Assembly (NCBI RefSeq): GCF_021389935.1
Contig: NZ_CP089979.1
Span: forward strand, 6,224,501 to 6,288,500
From: Fulvivirga ligni
Lineage (GTDB): Bacteria > Bacteroidota > Bacteroidia > Cytophagales > Cyclobacteriaceae
Length of the DNA: 64,000 bases
Direction: 5' to 3'
Positions 54,660-63,956 of the stretch are shown here, piece after piece. Numbering within the stretch: the stretch's first letter is position 1; each line of letters starts with the position of its first letter. A model generated the notes under the pieces. It did not search any database, was not told the origin of the DNA, and saw only the letters and a list, made by a program, of their open reading frames with translations. The position numbers and the translations under genes are program-made.

Positions 54660-55706
54660 ATGATAGCACAAGAGGAGAAAAAGGACATCAGGCAGCTAAA
54701 TCTGGATCAGATTAAAGAATACTTCGTAAGCATTGGCGATAAGCCATTTCGTGCCAAGCAAGTTTACGAATGGTTATGGAAAAAGTCTGCCAAGGACTTT
54801 GACCAGATGACCAATATTTCTCTTCAAACACGTGAGAAGCTCAAGGAGGCTTTTGTCATTAATCATATCGCCGTTGACCAAATGCAACGCAGCAACGACG
54901 GCACCATCAAAAATGCTGTAAAGCTCTATGATGGAATGATCGTAGAATCAGTGCTCATTCCTACTGACACCAGAATAACCGCTTGTATTTCATCTCAGGT
55001 GGGTTGTAGTCTGGATTGTAACTTCTGTGCCACCGCACGCCTGAAGCGCATGAGAAATCTTAATGCTGATGAGATTTATGACCAGGTAGTGGCTATCAAA
55101 GAGCAGAGTGAAAGGTTCATGGATAGACCGTTGACTAACATCGTTTTCATGGGCATGGGCGAACCGCTGCTTAATTATGCTAATGTTATTGAATCTATTG
55201 AAAAGATCACTAAGCCAGAAGGCCTGGGCATGTCACCCAAGAGAATCACATTATCTACGGTAGGCATTCCTAAAATGATCAAAAAAATGGCCGATGATGA
55301 GGTCAAGTTCAACCTGGCAGTATCGTTACATTCTGCCATTGATGAGGTAAGAACCAAGCTGATGCCCATCAATGAAAAGAACGACCTCGACGATCTAAAG
55401 GACGCACTAAAGCACTGGTATTATAAAACCAAAAAGAAAGTCACTTACGAATATGTAGTTTGGGGTGGCATTAACGATACAGAAAAAGACGCTGACGCCC
55501 TGGTGAAGTTTTGCAAGGTTATCCCCTCAAAAGTGAATCTTATAGAGTACAATCCAATCGATGATGGCGAGTATCAGCAAGCCTCTGAAGAATCTCTAAA
55601 CATCTATATAGAAAAACTCAAAGCCGCTGACATAGTAGTGAATGTAAGAAGAAGCCGTGGTAAAGATATAGATGCCGCTTGTGGGCAGTTGGCGAATAAG
55701 AGTTAA
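54660..55706 (+). CDS. rlmN: Radical SAM 23S rRNA/tRNA adenine-C2 methyltransferase RlmN
   Basis: I start it at ATG 54660 (MIAQEEKKDIRQLNLDQIKE) because the longer frame from 54639 would overlap the likely -7 box. The ~348-residue protein has the N-terminal accessory fold (FRAKQVYEWLWKKSAKDFDQ) and the radical SAM cluster CSLDCNFC. The SAM-binding region has IVFMGMGEPLLNYANV, and the C-terminal acceptor cysteine lies in IDAACGQL, with the internal one in the family position. It methylates C2 of A2503 in 23S rRNA and some tRNAs. The call is very secure. Confidence 0.95.
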   Translation: MIAQEEKKDIRQLNLDQIKEYFVSIGDKPFRAKQVYEWLWKKSAKDFDQMTNISLQTREKLKEAFVINHIAVDQMQRSNDGTIKNAVKLYDGMIVESVLIPTDTRITACISSQVGCSLDCNFCATARLKRMRNLNADEIYDQVVAIKEQSERFMDRPLTNIVFMGMGEPLLNYANVIESIEKITKPEGLGMSPKRITLSTVGIPKMIKKMADDEVKFNLAVSLHSAIDEVRTKLMPINEKNDLDDLKDALKHWYYKTKKKVTYEYVVWGGINDTEKDADALVKFCKVIPSKVNLIEYNPIDDGEYQQASEESLNIYIEKLKAADIVVNVRRSRGKDIDAACGQLANKS

Positions 55707-55732
55707 AGCTATACTCCACACCATTTCATTCT

Positions 55733-56344
55733 ATGTATCAACTACTGCAAGTTATTACCCTCATTTTGATCTATCAAAACAGTAATTTCACAGGCAAAGT
55801 AACCTATGACATTTCTGGATCAGACATATTGACCAAAGAAGAATACGTTTTAGGGGAAGATTTTATTCTAAAAAGAACAGAAGGCAAAATAACACAAGTT
55901 CTAGGCATACAGAATGTGCTTTATGATATAAAAAACAGAAAGCAATATAACATATTAGAGCACGGCAAAAGGATTGAGATTGACACACTGCATATAGGGG
56001 GTGTCACCAAGTTTCATGACTTTAAAATAGCAGACACCACTACTTACCATGGCAGAAAGTGTAAAATCATAACTTTCAATCAATATGGCTCCTATAATCA
56101 GAAATCTTATTATAAATATTATTACGATCTTGATCAGACATGCTTAGCCATGAATTATCAGAAAGTTGGTGATATTTTTAATGGTCAAAACACCATATTT
56201 CGACCATTTGAAGAGTGTTCGCTTCCTTATAGAATTGAAATTAACTATGAAGACGATAAGAAGAAGCCTCTTATCATTCAGCAAGTTGATTTTGAGTATC
56301 AAAACACAGACAGGACTGCCATTTTCCAAAACCTAGGTATTTGA
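55733..56344 (+). CDS. Unknown secreted-type protein
   Basis: This 203-residue protein begins with a hydrophobic stretch (MYQLLQVITLILIYQNSNF) that could be a signal peptide. The rest is beta-rich: GKVTYDISGSDILTKEEY, QVLGIQNVLYDIKNRKQYNI and CKIITFNQYGSYNQKSYYKY. The pattern of short strands around a bound-ion-free core resembles small secreted DUF4412/GLPGLI-like proteins of Bacteroidota, but I cannot assign it. It is 26 bases downstream of rlmN and may be co-transcribed. No catalytic motif is visible. Confidence 0.55.
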   Translation: MYQLLQVITLILIYQNSNFTGKVTYDISGSDILTKEEYVLGEDFILKRTEGKITQVLGIQNVLYDIKNRKQYNILEHGKRIEIDTLHIGGVTKFHDFKIADTTTYHGRKCKIITFNQYGSYNQKSYYKYYYDLDQTCLAMNYQKVGDIFNGQNTIFRPFEECSLPYRIEINYEDDKKKPLIIQQVDFEYQNTDRTAIFQNLGI

Positions 56345-56883
56345 TGAATGAAAGGATACTCTCCTACCAAATTAGACTTTAGTGAGAAAGCGTATGGCTT
56401 GGTCACGCACTAGAAGGATTAAAAGTTAGTAAATCTAATTTTTAACAAAATCCTTCGCTCACCATGATTCTGTCAGTTTATTGAGCTGCTGCTACCAATT
56501 CTACTATACTGCACCACCATGCTAAGCATGGCGTGAACGGAGATCCGCGGTTTTAATTGCCATAGCCATCTAAAACCGTCATGTCGGAATTCTGTAGCGT
56601 AGCGAAAGAATATCCGACATCTTACCGCCGGGAAGCCATGGTCATCGGCAAGACTCCGGCTCTCCGCTGCGCTACGGCCGGAGTGACGGAAGCGTGGTAG
56701 AGGCTGTGGTCTGAACGGAAGGAATATAAATTAAGATTCAAGCGACAGAAAATGCAGAATCTGGGAATAAAGATTTGATGTTTGATACCGTGTCGGAGAC
56801 ACTGGTGATCAATGGAAAGCTCGATGTCGCAGACTACGAAAAACTAGGGGTAGTTGGCCAATCGGAGTTAAGCCATCCGTTTA
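56345..56883. other. Intergenic region with GC-rich inverted repeats and a small open frame
   Basis: Three nested palindromes lie in 56548-56684: CGGTTTTA/TAAAACCG (56548-56555, 56571-56578), ATGTCGGA/TCCGACAT (56581-56588, 56613-56620) and ACTCCGGC/GCCGGAGT (56653-56660, 56677-56684). They look like a degenerate dispersed repeat. A plus-strand frame at 56778-56903 (MFDTVSETLVINGKLDVADY onward, 41 codons) runs into the antisense of the rhomboid gene end. It has no clear upstream coding context, so I treat it as a possible remnant, not a gene. Confidence 0.5.
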
Positions 56884-57792
56884 CTACCTATTACTCGCAT
56901 TAAACAACTTCTGTTTTTCCTCCTTAGATAAACTCTCGTAACCTTTTTCAGAGATTTTATCCAAGATAGCATCTATTTCCTCCTGATTGTGTGAGCTGGT
57001 GGGTGCTGCTGTAGTACTTGATGAACCCTTACTGCTTGATTTAGACTTTTTGGTCTTTTTGTAACTCACTTTTATGTTCCTGGAGGGCACAAAGAAGCTT
57101 TTTATAAAATTGAGAAAACGAGTAAACCAACCTCCCCAATCATTTCCTTTCTGAAGCTGCTTAATGTAAAGAAAACCAAAAAATGCACCTCCTAAATGAG
57201 CGATGTTACCACCTTCATTAACACCTCTTACCTGCAAGAATGAAAGAACCACTGCAAAAAGGGCGATGTACATAATTTTGACCGGCCCTATAAACATTAA
57301 ATGAATAGTATATTGGGGCAACAATGTGGCCGTGGCCACTATAATAGCTAAAACACCAGCGGATGCACCCACCATAAAAGCAACATGCTCATTCAAGTAG
57401 GGAAATATGTTATATGCCGCCAGGTAAAAAAGTCCCCCAAAAATTCCACCTAATACATATACAGCCACCAGTTTATCACTACCCAGATATTCTACGAATA
57501 TTCTCCCAAACCAATACAACATCAGCATATTAGATAATATGTGAAATAGTCCTTCATGAGAAAACATATATGTGATTAAGGTCCAGGGCTTATGCAGAAA
57601 AGCCTCCGGAACGGAAGGCATAGCTACATTGGCGTAGACATAAATTTTGTAGTAGGCCTCATTCAGAAAAACGTGAAGTATTCCTATGAGCACAAATACA
57701 ATTACATTAATAATAATTAACTGCACATGTGCATTATTCGGCCTATTGAAGGCACTTTTAAAATCCTCTAAAAAACCGCCTCTACTGTACAT
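56884..57792 (-). CDS. Rhomboid-family intramembrane serine protease with extended C-terminus
   Basis: The 302-residue protein has about six membrane helices. Catalytic residues are seen as serine in FMVGASAG and histidine in GNIAHLGGAFFGFLY, with the usual HE-type loop (FSHEGLFHILSNMLMLYWFG). It should cleave membrane-protein substrates within the bilayer. After the last helix comes a soluble ~80-residue tail rich in Lys/Ser/Thr (KKTKKSKSSSKGSSSTTAA) and a short helical end (EIDAILDKISEKGYESLSKE). It is translated two bases after a second rhomboid gene in the mutL operon. Substrates are unknown. Confidence 0.88.
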   Translation of the reverse strand: MYSRGGFLEDFKSAFNRPNNAHVQLIIINVIVFVLIGILHVFLNEAYYKIYVYANVAMPSVPEAFLHKPWTLITYMFSHEGLFHILSNMLMLYWFGRIFVEYLGSDKLVAVYVLGGIFGGLFYLAAYNIFPYLNEHVAFMVGASAGVLAIIVATATLLPQYTIHLMFIGPVKIMYIALFAVVLSFLQVRGVNEGGNIAHLGGAFFGFLYIKQLQKGNDWGGWFTRFLNFIKSFFVPSRNIKVSYKKTKKSKSSSKGSSSTTAAPTSSHNQEEIDAILDKISEKGYESLSKEEKQKLFNASNR

Positions 57793-57794
57793 TT

Positions 57795-58589
57795 CTATCT
57801 ATAATTAGTTCCTTGCTTTTGCCAGATTTTGATCATTATAAAAGCAAATATAATTCCTCCTAAATGGGCCAGGTGCGCCACTCCATCACCTGATTTATTC
57901 ATAAATTGTGAGTAAATTTCTATGGCGCCTAATCCAAATACCAGATATTTCACCTTAATTGGAATAGGTGGAAACAACAGCCGCACTGTCATTTCAGGAA
58001 ACAAGATTCCCAAGGCTAATAAAAGACCATAGACAGCACCAGATGCTCCTACCATAGAGCCTACAGGCAGGTAGTCATAAGCTGCTTTTGCATACTGAAC
58101 ACTTTTGGTTATATAGCTCTGGTCATCAGGATGCTTTGAAAATTCATTTAAAAAATCATATATAGTCGAATTAAAAATCTTACCATTATCATCCAGAAAA
58201 AGAGCAAAATTATCAGGGTTTGGCGCTTCTATGTAAGCATTAACGTCGTTTTCAAGACTAGCAGATTTATACAGGCCCACACCATTATACAGAATACCTG
58301 CTCCTATTCCAGTAACCATATAAAAGATAAGGAATTTCTTCGGCCCCCAGGTAGTCTCTAAAATAGGACCTATAAACACCAACATTAGCATATTGAAGAA
58401 AATATGCATAAAGCCATCATGCACAAACATGTAGGTGAGAAATTGATAGGGCCTAAAAGCTGGCGAATGCCAAGACCACAATGCTAAAAGTTCATGTAAT
58501 TGAATATTTTGGAATACATACTGAAGTATATAAACCAATATATTTATCAGCAACAGGTTTTTAACAACCGGTGTGAGTCTCTGCATCAT
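57795..58589 (-). CDS. Rhomboid-family intramembrane serine protease
   Basis: This 264-residue protein has rhomboid features: FVHDGFMHIFFNMLMLVFIG, the nucleophile in VGASGAVYGLLLA (GASG) and the histidine in VAHLAHLGGIIFAF. Between the second and third helices lies a soluble insertion of about 75 residues (SLENDVNAYIEAPNPDNFAL to QYAKAAYDYLP), larger than in minimal rhomboids. It follows mutL by eight bases and precedes the other rhomboid by two. A paired or dimeric role is possible but not shown. Confidence 0.9.
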   Translation of the reverse strand: MMQRLTPVVKNLLLINILVYILQYVFQNIQLHELLALWSWHSPAFRPYQFLTYMFVHDGFMHIFFNMLMLVFIGPILETTWGPKKFLIFYMVTGIGAGILYNGVGLYKSASLENDVNAYIEAPNPDNFALFLDDNGKIFNSTIYDFLNEFSKHPDDQSYITKSVQYAKAAYDYLPVGSMVGASGAVYGLLLALGILFPEMTVRLLFPPIPIKVKYLVFGLGAIEIYSQFMNKSGDGVAHLAHLGGIIFAFIMIKIWQKQGTNYR

Positions 58590-58597
58590 ATATCTTC

Positions 58598-60457
58598 TTA
58601 CTTATTAAAGTAGTTTTCTATTCTATTTAAATCTAAAATATGAAAAGTTGTTTGTCCATTTGCTGCATAATTTGGATTAGAGCAGGCAAATAGTTGATCT
58701 ATTAACCCAGTCATTTCCTCTTCACTTAGCCTGGCGCCTCTCTTTATAGCCGTTCTTCTGGCTAGTGCTCTGGCCAAATTTTCGTTTCTTGGAATAGATA
58801 GTTCTGATTTATTTCTCTTAAACTGATCTATTAGTCCTTCAAAGATCTCCTTTTCATTGGCATTACCGATGTCAGCCGGCAAACCCTTTATTATAATATC
58901 ATTTTTACCAAAAGGTTCTATCTTAAAACCTAAAGCTGACATTTCTTCCTGCATTTCCATTACGAGAGAAAAGTCTCCAGGGTTTAGAGATACTGTTTGT
59001 GGGAACAGCGTTTGCTGAGAAGCCCCCGTGTTATTCTTGAGGTGATTGATATACTTTTCGAACAAAATTCGTTCATGCGCCGCCTGCTGATCTACCATCA
59101 TTAACCCAGATTTAACCTGGATTAGAATGTACTGATTATGCAATTGAAACATAGCCTTACCCCTTTCTTCTGCTTCCGGCTCCACTGGAGTTTCGGCATT
59201 CACCTTACTTCCGAAAGTAAGCGTTAAGTTCTCCTGAGTCTCTCTTATATCTGCTTGCCTGTCAGGTATTCGTTGAGAAGGCGATTTACCAATATGCTCC
59301 TGATCAAACAGCTTTTCCCAATTGTCTTTATTGGATTTCTGCTGTGGTGTTTCAGTGGTTCTAAACTGAGCATAGTTTTTATCTTTAATAGTCTCCCTTA
59401 AAGAATTCATACCAGACAATTTACTACTCAGATTAATATCTGCCTGAAAATCTATGGTTGGTGTAATATTATGCGTGGCCAACGCCTGCTTCACCGCTGC
59501 TCTTACCAGGGCGTAGATCGTCCGTTCATCATCAAACTTAATCTCAGTCTTGGTTGGGTGAACGTTTATATCCACATGTACAGGATCGATCTCTATGAAA
59601 AGTACATAAAAAGGAAAGCTTCCATCAGGCAACAGACCTTCATAAGCATTCATCACTGAGTGATTCAGGTAGTTGCTCTTAATGAACCTATTATTTACAA
59701 AGAAAAACTGCTCTCCTCTGGTTTTTTTGGCAAACTCCGGCTTACCGATGTAGCCATATATCTTTATCTCGGCCATCTCCTCAGAGCATGAGGCCAATTG
59801 TTCTCTATAGTTCTTACCAAAAAGGCCAACAATTCTTTGACTTAGCTTGCCAGCTGCCAGGCTGTAGGTTTCCAGGTCATTTTGGTAAAGCATGAATTTC
59901 ACTTCAGGGTTAGCTAGTGCCACACGCTGAAACTCCTCCACTATATGCTTCATTTCCACACCATTAGACTTCAGAAAGTTTCTTCTGGCGGGTACATTAT
60001 AAAACAGATTTTTTATACAAATAGAAGTTCCCTTCTCACAGGCCACAGGCTCCTGACGCTTTATTTCAGATGCCTCTACGGCTATTAGCGTTCCTAGCTC
60101 CTCACCTTCCTGGCGGGTTTTAATCTCCATTTGTGCCACCGCAGCCATAGAAGCCAAAGCCTCACCTCTAAAGCCCATAGTTCTGATGGAGAAAAGGTCT
60201 TCTGACTTGGTAATCTTAGAAGTAGCATGACGCTCCAGACTCATTCGAGCGTCTGTTTCGGACATACCTTTCCCATTATCCATGATTTGCATCATGGTTT
60301 TACCTGCATCTTTAATGATCACAGTGATTTCATCCGCACCAGCATCTATGGAGTTTTCCAGAAGCTCTTTTATGGCCGATGCCGGACGTTGTACTACCTC
60401 CCCTGCTGCTATCTGGTTAGCTAAAGAATCAGGGAGTAAACGAATAATGTCTGGCAT
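58598..60457 (-). CDS. mutL: DNA mismatch repair protein MutL
   Basis: The 619-residue protein begins with the GHKL ATPase core: ELLENSIDAGA (catalytic Glu), MDNGKGM, SKI and GFRGEALASMA. The C-terminal dimerisation domain has DQQAAHERILFE where many endonucleolytic MutL proteins have DQHA-x2-E-x4-E. The later metal motif is absent, replaced by ACSNPNYAANGQTTF. Strand-nicking activity is therefore uncertain. It couples MutS recognition to downstream repair; mutS is not in this window. It is the second gene of a minus-strand operon: small membrane protein, mutL, two rhomboids. Confidence 0.97.
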   Translation of the reverse strand: MPDIIRLLPDSLANQIAAGEVVQRPASAIKELLENSIDAGADEITVIIKDAGKTMMQIMDNGKGMSETDARMSLERHATSKITKSEDLFSIRTMGFRGEALASMAAVAQMEIKTRQEGEELGTLIAVEASEIKRQEPVACEKGTSICIKNLFYNVPARRNFLKSNGVEMKHIVEEFQRVALANPEVKFMLYQNDLETYSLAAGKLSQRIVGLFGKNYREQLASCSEEMAEIKIYGYIGKPEFAKKTRGEQFFFVNNRFIKSNYLNHSVMNAYEGLLPDGSFPFYVLFIEIDPVHVDINVHPTKTEIKFDDERTIYALVRAAVKQALATHNITPTIDFQADINLSSKLSGMNSLRETIKDKNYAQFRTTETPQQKSNKDNWEKLFDQEHIGKSPSQRIPDRQADIRETQENLTLTFGSKVNAETPVEPEAEERGKAMFQLHNQYILIQVKSGLMMVDQQAAHERILFEKYINHLKNNTGASQQTLFPQTVSLNPGDFSLVMEMQEEMSALGFKIEPFGKNDIIIKGLPADIGNANEKEIFEGLIDQFKRNKSELSIPRNENLARALARRTAIKRGARLSEEEMTGLIDQLFACSNPNYAANGQTTFHILDLNRIENYFNK

Positions 60458-60472
60458 GAAGTAATTTCGGCT

Positions 60473-60817
60473 TTAGATAATTCTTTTGATTTTAAGGTAC
60501 AATAATACAGAAGATATCAATCCGAAAGTATACAATGCTATATTTCCGAAGTACCAGTACCCTACAAGTAAACCTACCAACAACAGGATAATTACAGGCT
60601 GAGTCATATTTATGCCCTTTCTCTTCTTGGTAACAAAAGATCCTGATATTCTTGACTGAGGCATATCACCCGAATCTAAAACATCCTTATCCGCATCCAC
60701 TATACTCTTTATCCTGGATGTACGCGCTTCAATCTCTTCCTTCACCGGATCATAATAGCGAGGAGTAACATGAAAACGTTGGTATCTTGGGGTCTTAAAT
60801 AACGAAGGAAGTTTCAT
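60473..60817 (-). CDS. Small membrane protein upstream of mutL
   Basis: The 114-residue protein has a basic, proline-containing soluble N-terminal half (MKLPSLFKTPRYQRFHVTPR). Two hydrophobic helices follow (~72-88 and ~92-108), so it is probably anchored in the inner membrane. I recognise no known domain, but the arrangement of a short two-helix protein before mutL is familiar in this phylum (recollection). It ends 15 bases before the mutL start and should be co-transcribed. Confidence 0.65.
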   Translation of the reverse strand: MKLPSLFKTPRYQRFHVTPRYYDPVKEEIEARTSRIKSIVDADKDVLDSGDMPQSRISGSFVTKKRKGINMTQPVIILLLVGLLVGYWYFGNIALYTFGLISSVLLYLKIKRII

Positions 60818-61030
60818 AATAAAATATTTTTTAGCCGTGATATGAAATTAGTATTCAATCAATTACCTACTCTTAAAGACATGGTAAGCTCATTTGAACT
60901 TCATTTCAAATATCTTTTTTAATACATAATCCATTCATATAAATATGGACACATGTTCGGCAATTATTTCTATCTTAGTAGGATACAAAATTAATTTTTT
61001 AAACGTTTAATTCATAAAGGAAACGGCTGC

Positions 61031-63946
61031 ATGTTTAAAAAAGTTTTTCGCGCCACTTTATTGATTTTTTGCGCTTCCATCACTTGCTACTCCCAAAATC
61101 AAAAACAAGAACAATGGGTTGATAGCGTTTACAATAAGCTCACTAATGACCAACGTATTGGTCAGCTTTTCATGGTTTCTGCCTATTCTAATGGCAATGA
61201 TGAGCATCTTCAGCAAATAGAAGAGCTGGTAAAGAAAAGGCAAATTGGAGGCCTCATTTTCATGCAGGGCTATCCCGTAAAGCAAATCAAAATCACCAAT
61301 AGGCTACAATGCTTATCCAAAACTCCTTTACTTATAGGTATGGATATGGAATGGGGAGCCGGCATGCGCCTGGATAGCACCTTGAGCTTTCCACACCAGA
61401 TGGCGCTGGGAGCCATGCAAAATGACAGCCTCATCTATGAAATGGGTAAAGAGATAGCCCGTGAAATGAAACTGTTAGGGGTGCACCTCAATTTTGCTCC
61501 GGTGGTAGATATAAATAATAATCCGCTCAACCCGGTCATAGGCATACGCTCATTTGGCAGCGATAAAAACCTGGTATCCAACAAAGGTATTGCCTATTTG
61601 AAAGGGCTTCAGGAAAATGGTGTGCTCGCTTGTGCTAAACACTTCCCTGGCCATGGAGATACGCAGAAAGATTCACACCTCACCTTGCCAACCATTAACA
61701 TAAGTAAGGAAAGACTGGATACGCTGGAGCTATACCCATTTAAGAAAATGATGAATGCGGGCATAGCCAGTATAATGACAGGGCATATTGAAGTACCTGC
61801 ATTAGACTCTAAAAAACACACTCCTGTATCATTATCTGAAAAGGCTATTAATGGATTTCTGAGGAAAGAATTTAAATATGAAGGTCTTATTGTAACTGAT
61901 GCCTTGAACATGAAAGCTGTTTCAGGCAAGTTTAAAGAAAAGGGAGAGGTAGAAATGACAGCACTGAAGGCTGGAAATGACATGCTTTTATTTCCGGAAG
62001 ATATTCCTGCCGCCACAGAAAAAATAAAAACAGCCCTCAGGAAAAAGCAAATACCTAATGAGCAGTTTGAGGCTAGCGTAAAACGAATTCTAAGAGCAAA
62101 ATATAAGGCTGGTCTTTCTCAGAAATGGAAATCTTTAAGCACTGACAATATTTACAGAAGGCTTAACCGCCCTCAGGCTAAATCACTGCAGGAAACACTA
62201 TTTGCAAAGTCTATCACTACTTTAATAAGTCAGGATAGCCTTCTCCCTATTATTAATCTCGATAACAGAGATTTCGCATCCTTAACCATAGGTGGAACAG
62301 GCGAATTTAATAGCTATCTGGATAAGTATGCACCATTTGCACATTATGACTTTGAAAGCTCAAGCCCAAAAATTTTAAGCAAGGAATTAAAAGCCTACAA
62401 TACGGTGATAGTAGCAGTAGCGGACATATCACCATCCAAAGCCAATTTTGGCATACCAAAGCCAGCCATAGAACTTATTAACGCCTTAGAGGATGAAACC
62501 GACATTGTGCTTTGTGTGCTGGGCACGCCTTATGCCATTTCATTATTCAGAAAACCATCTGGCCTGCTTTGTACTTACGAAAACAATGCGCTTACCCAGA
62601 AATTAGCAGCGGAAGCCATCTTCGGTAGCATAGGCACCTCGGCTCAGCTACCCGTTTCAATGAAGGGTTATCCAGCAGGTAGTGGAGTAAATACTGCAGA
62701 CCTGAAACGGCTTGGGTTTTCTGTACCAGAAACGGTAGGCATGGATGCCGATGTGTTAAAAAAGATTGACGTTATTATTAGAGAGGCCATTATAGATCAT
62801 GCCACACCAGGGTGCCAGGTGTTAGTAGCTAAAAACGGAAAAGTAGTCTATCAGAAGTCCTTTGGTTATTATACCTATGATAGCCTGAAGCCAGTATCTA
62901 ACGAAACCATCTATGATATTGCTTCTGTGACTAAGGTGATGGCCAGTATGCAAACCTTCATGTTTTTAGAAGAAAGAGGCATGGTGGATCTTGATAAAAA
63001 GGCCTCTGTTTATTTACCTGAACTGAAGGGGTCTAATAAAGAAAATATGATCTGGAGAGATATATTAACTCACCAGGCAGGTCTTTGGCCATATGTACCC
63101 TTTTGGAAGCAAAGCATAGAAGATTCTACTGTAGTAAAAAACTACTACCACTCTGAGCCAAGCCCTGAATACTCCTTTAAAGTGTCTGATAACATCTATG
63201 CCTCACAGGTAATGCAAGACAGCATCTGGAGCTGGGTGATTAATGCTAAAATAAGAGATAAAGAACCTCACGTGCCCTTTGATTATAAGTATAGTGACAT
63301 GGGCTATTATCTATTAAAACAAATGGCTGAAAAAATCCTTAATCAACCAATGAATGAGTTTCTTCAGCAAAACTTCTATGATCCTATGGGGCTTTCCACC
63401 ATGGGCTATCTTCCGCTTTGCAAGTACCCATTATCCAGGATAGCACCTACTGAGCAGGATACATATTTCAGAAACACATTAGTATATGGTCTGGTGCATG
63501 ATCAGGGAGCTGCCATGAGCGGTGGTGTGGCTGGCCATGCAGGTTTATTTAGCAACTCATTAGATCTAGCCAAGATGCTGCAAATGCATCTACAAGATGG
63601 TTTTTATGGTGGCACTCGATATTACCAGCCTGGAACCTTAGAAAAATTCACCTCTCAACAGTATAAAACTAACCGAAGAGGTATAGGATGGGATAAACCA
63701 GCCAAAGGCGTTTGGTGGGGCCCTACATCCAGATATGCTTCAGGAAAAACCTTCGGACACACAGGATTTACCGGTACAGCCATATGGGCAGATCCCGAGT
63801 TTGACCTGATTTATATATTTTTGTCGAACAGAGTTTATCCGGAAGCAGAAAATTCAAAACTTATTAAAAATAATATCCGTACAAGAGTTCAGGACGTGAT
63901 CTATGAGTCAATGTGGGAGTATAACCAATACATTGATTCATACTAA
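61031..63946 (+). CDS. GH3 (NagZ-like) beta-N-acetylhexosaminidase fused to a beta-lactamase-like serine hydrolase
   Basis: This 971-residue protein has a signal sequence (ending near CYS) and three parts. Residues ~30-380 match NagZ-type GH3, with the dyad loop KHFPGHGDTQKDSH and DALNMKAVS. Residues ~390-560 form the GH3 C-terminal domain. Residues ~575-960 match class C beta-lactamase/penicillin-binding serine hydrolases, with SVTK (SxxK), YSDMGYYLL (YxN-like) and HTGFTG (KTG-like). The fusion suggests envelope peptidoglycan or muropeptide processing. Fusions like this are known in Bacteroidota (recollection). It precedes bshA, with only ten bases between. Confidence 0.88.
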   Translation: MFKKVFRATLLIFCASITCYSQNQKQEQWVDSVYNKLTNDQRIGQLFMVSAYSNGNDEHLQQIEELVKKRQIGGLIFMQGYPVKQIKITNRLQCLSKTPLLIGMDMEWGAGMRLDSTLSFPHQMALGAMQNDSLIYEMGKEIAREMKLLGVHLNFAPVVDINNNPLNPVIGIRSFGSDKNLVSNKGIAYLKGLQENGVLACAKHFPGHGDTQKDSHLTLPTINISKERLDTLELYPFKKMMNAGIASIMTGHIEVPALDSKKHTPVSLSEKAINGFLRKEFKYEGLIVTDALNMKAVSGKFKEKGEVEMTALKAGNDMLLFPEDIPAATEKIKTALRKKQIPNEQFEASVKRILRAKYKAGLSQKWKSLSTDNIYRRLNRPQAKSLQETLFAKSITTLISQDSLLPIINLDNRDFASLTIGGTGEFNSYLDKYAPFAHYDFESSSPKILSKELKAYNTVIVAVADISPSKANFGIPKPAIELINALEDETDIVLCVLGTPYAISLFRKPSGLLCTYENNALTQKLAAEAIFGSIGTSAQLPVSMKGYPAGSGVNTADLKRLGFSVPETVGMDADVLKKIDVIIREAIIDHATPGCQVLVAKNGKVVYQKSFGYYTYDSLKPVSNETIYDIASVTKVMASMQTFMFLEERGMVDLDKKASVYLPELKGSNKENMIWRDILTHQAGLWPYVPFWKQSIEDSTVVKNYYHSEPSPEYSFKVSDNIYASQVMQDSIWSWVINAKIRDKEPHVPFDYKYSDMGYYLLKQMAEKILNQPMNEFLQQNFYDPMGLSTMGYLPLCKYPLSRIAPTEQDTYFRNTLVYGLVHDQGAAMSGGVAGHAGLFSNSLDLAKMLQMHLQDGFYGGTRYYQPGTLEKFTSQQYKTNRRGIGWDKPAKGVWWGPTSRYASGKTFGHTGFTGTAIWADPEFDLIYIFLSNRVYPEAENSKLIKNNIRTRVQDVIYESMWEYNQYIDSY

Positions 63947-63956
63947 TAAAAGAAAC

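Noticed and set aside
56778-56903. A 41-codon frame starting MFDTVSETLVINGK, running into the antisense of the rhomboid gene.
   Set aside because: It may be a gene remnant, but nothing upstream continues it and no family could be named with confidence.
60852-60932. A 26-codon frame (MKLVFNQLPT...) upstream of the GH3 fusion.
   Set aside because: Too short and without context or a ribosome binding site; most likely chance.
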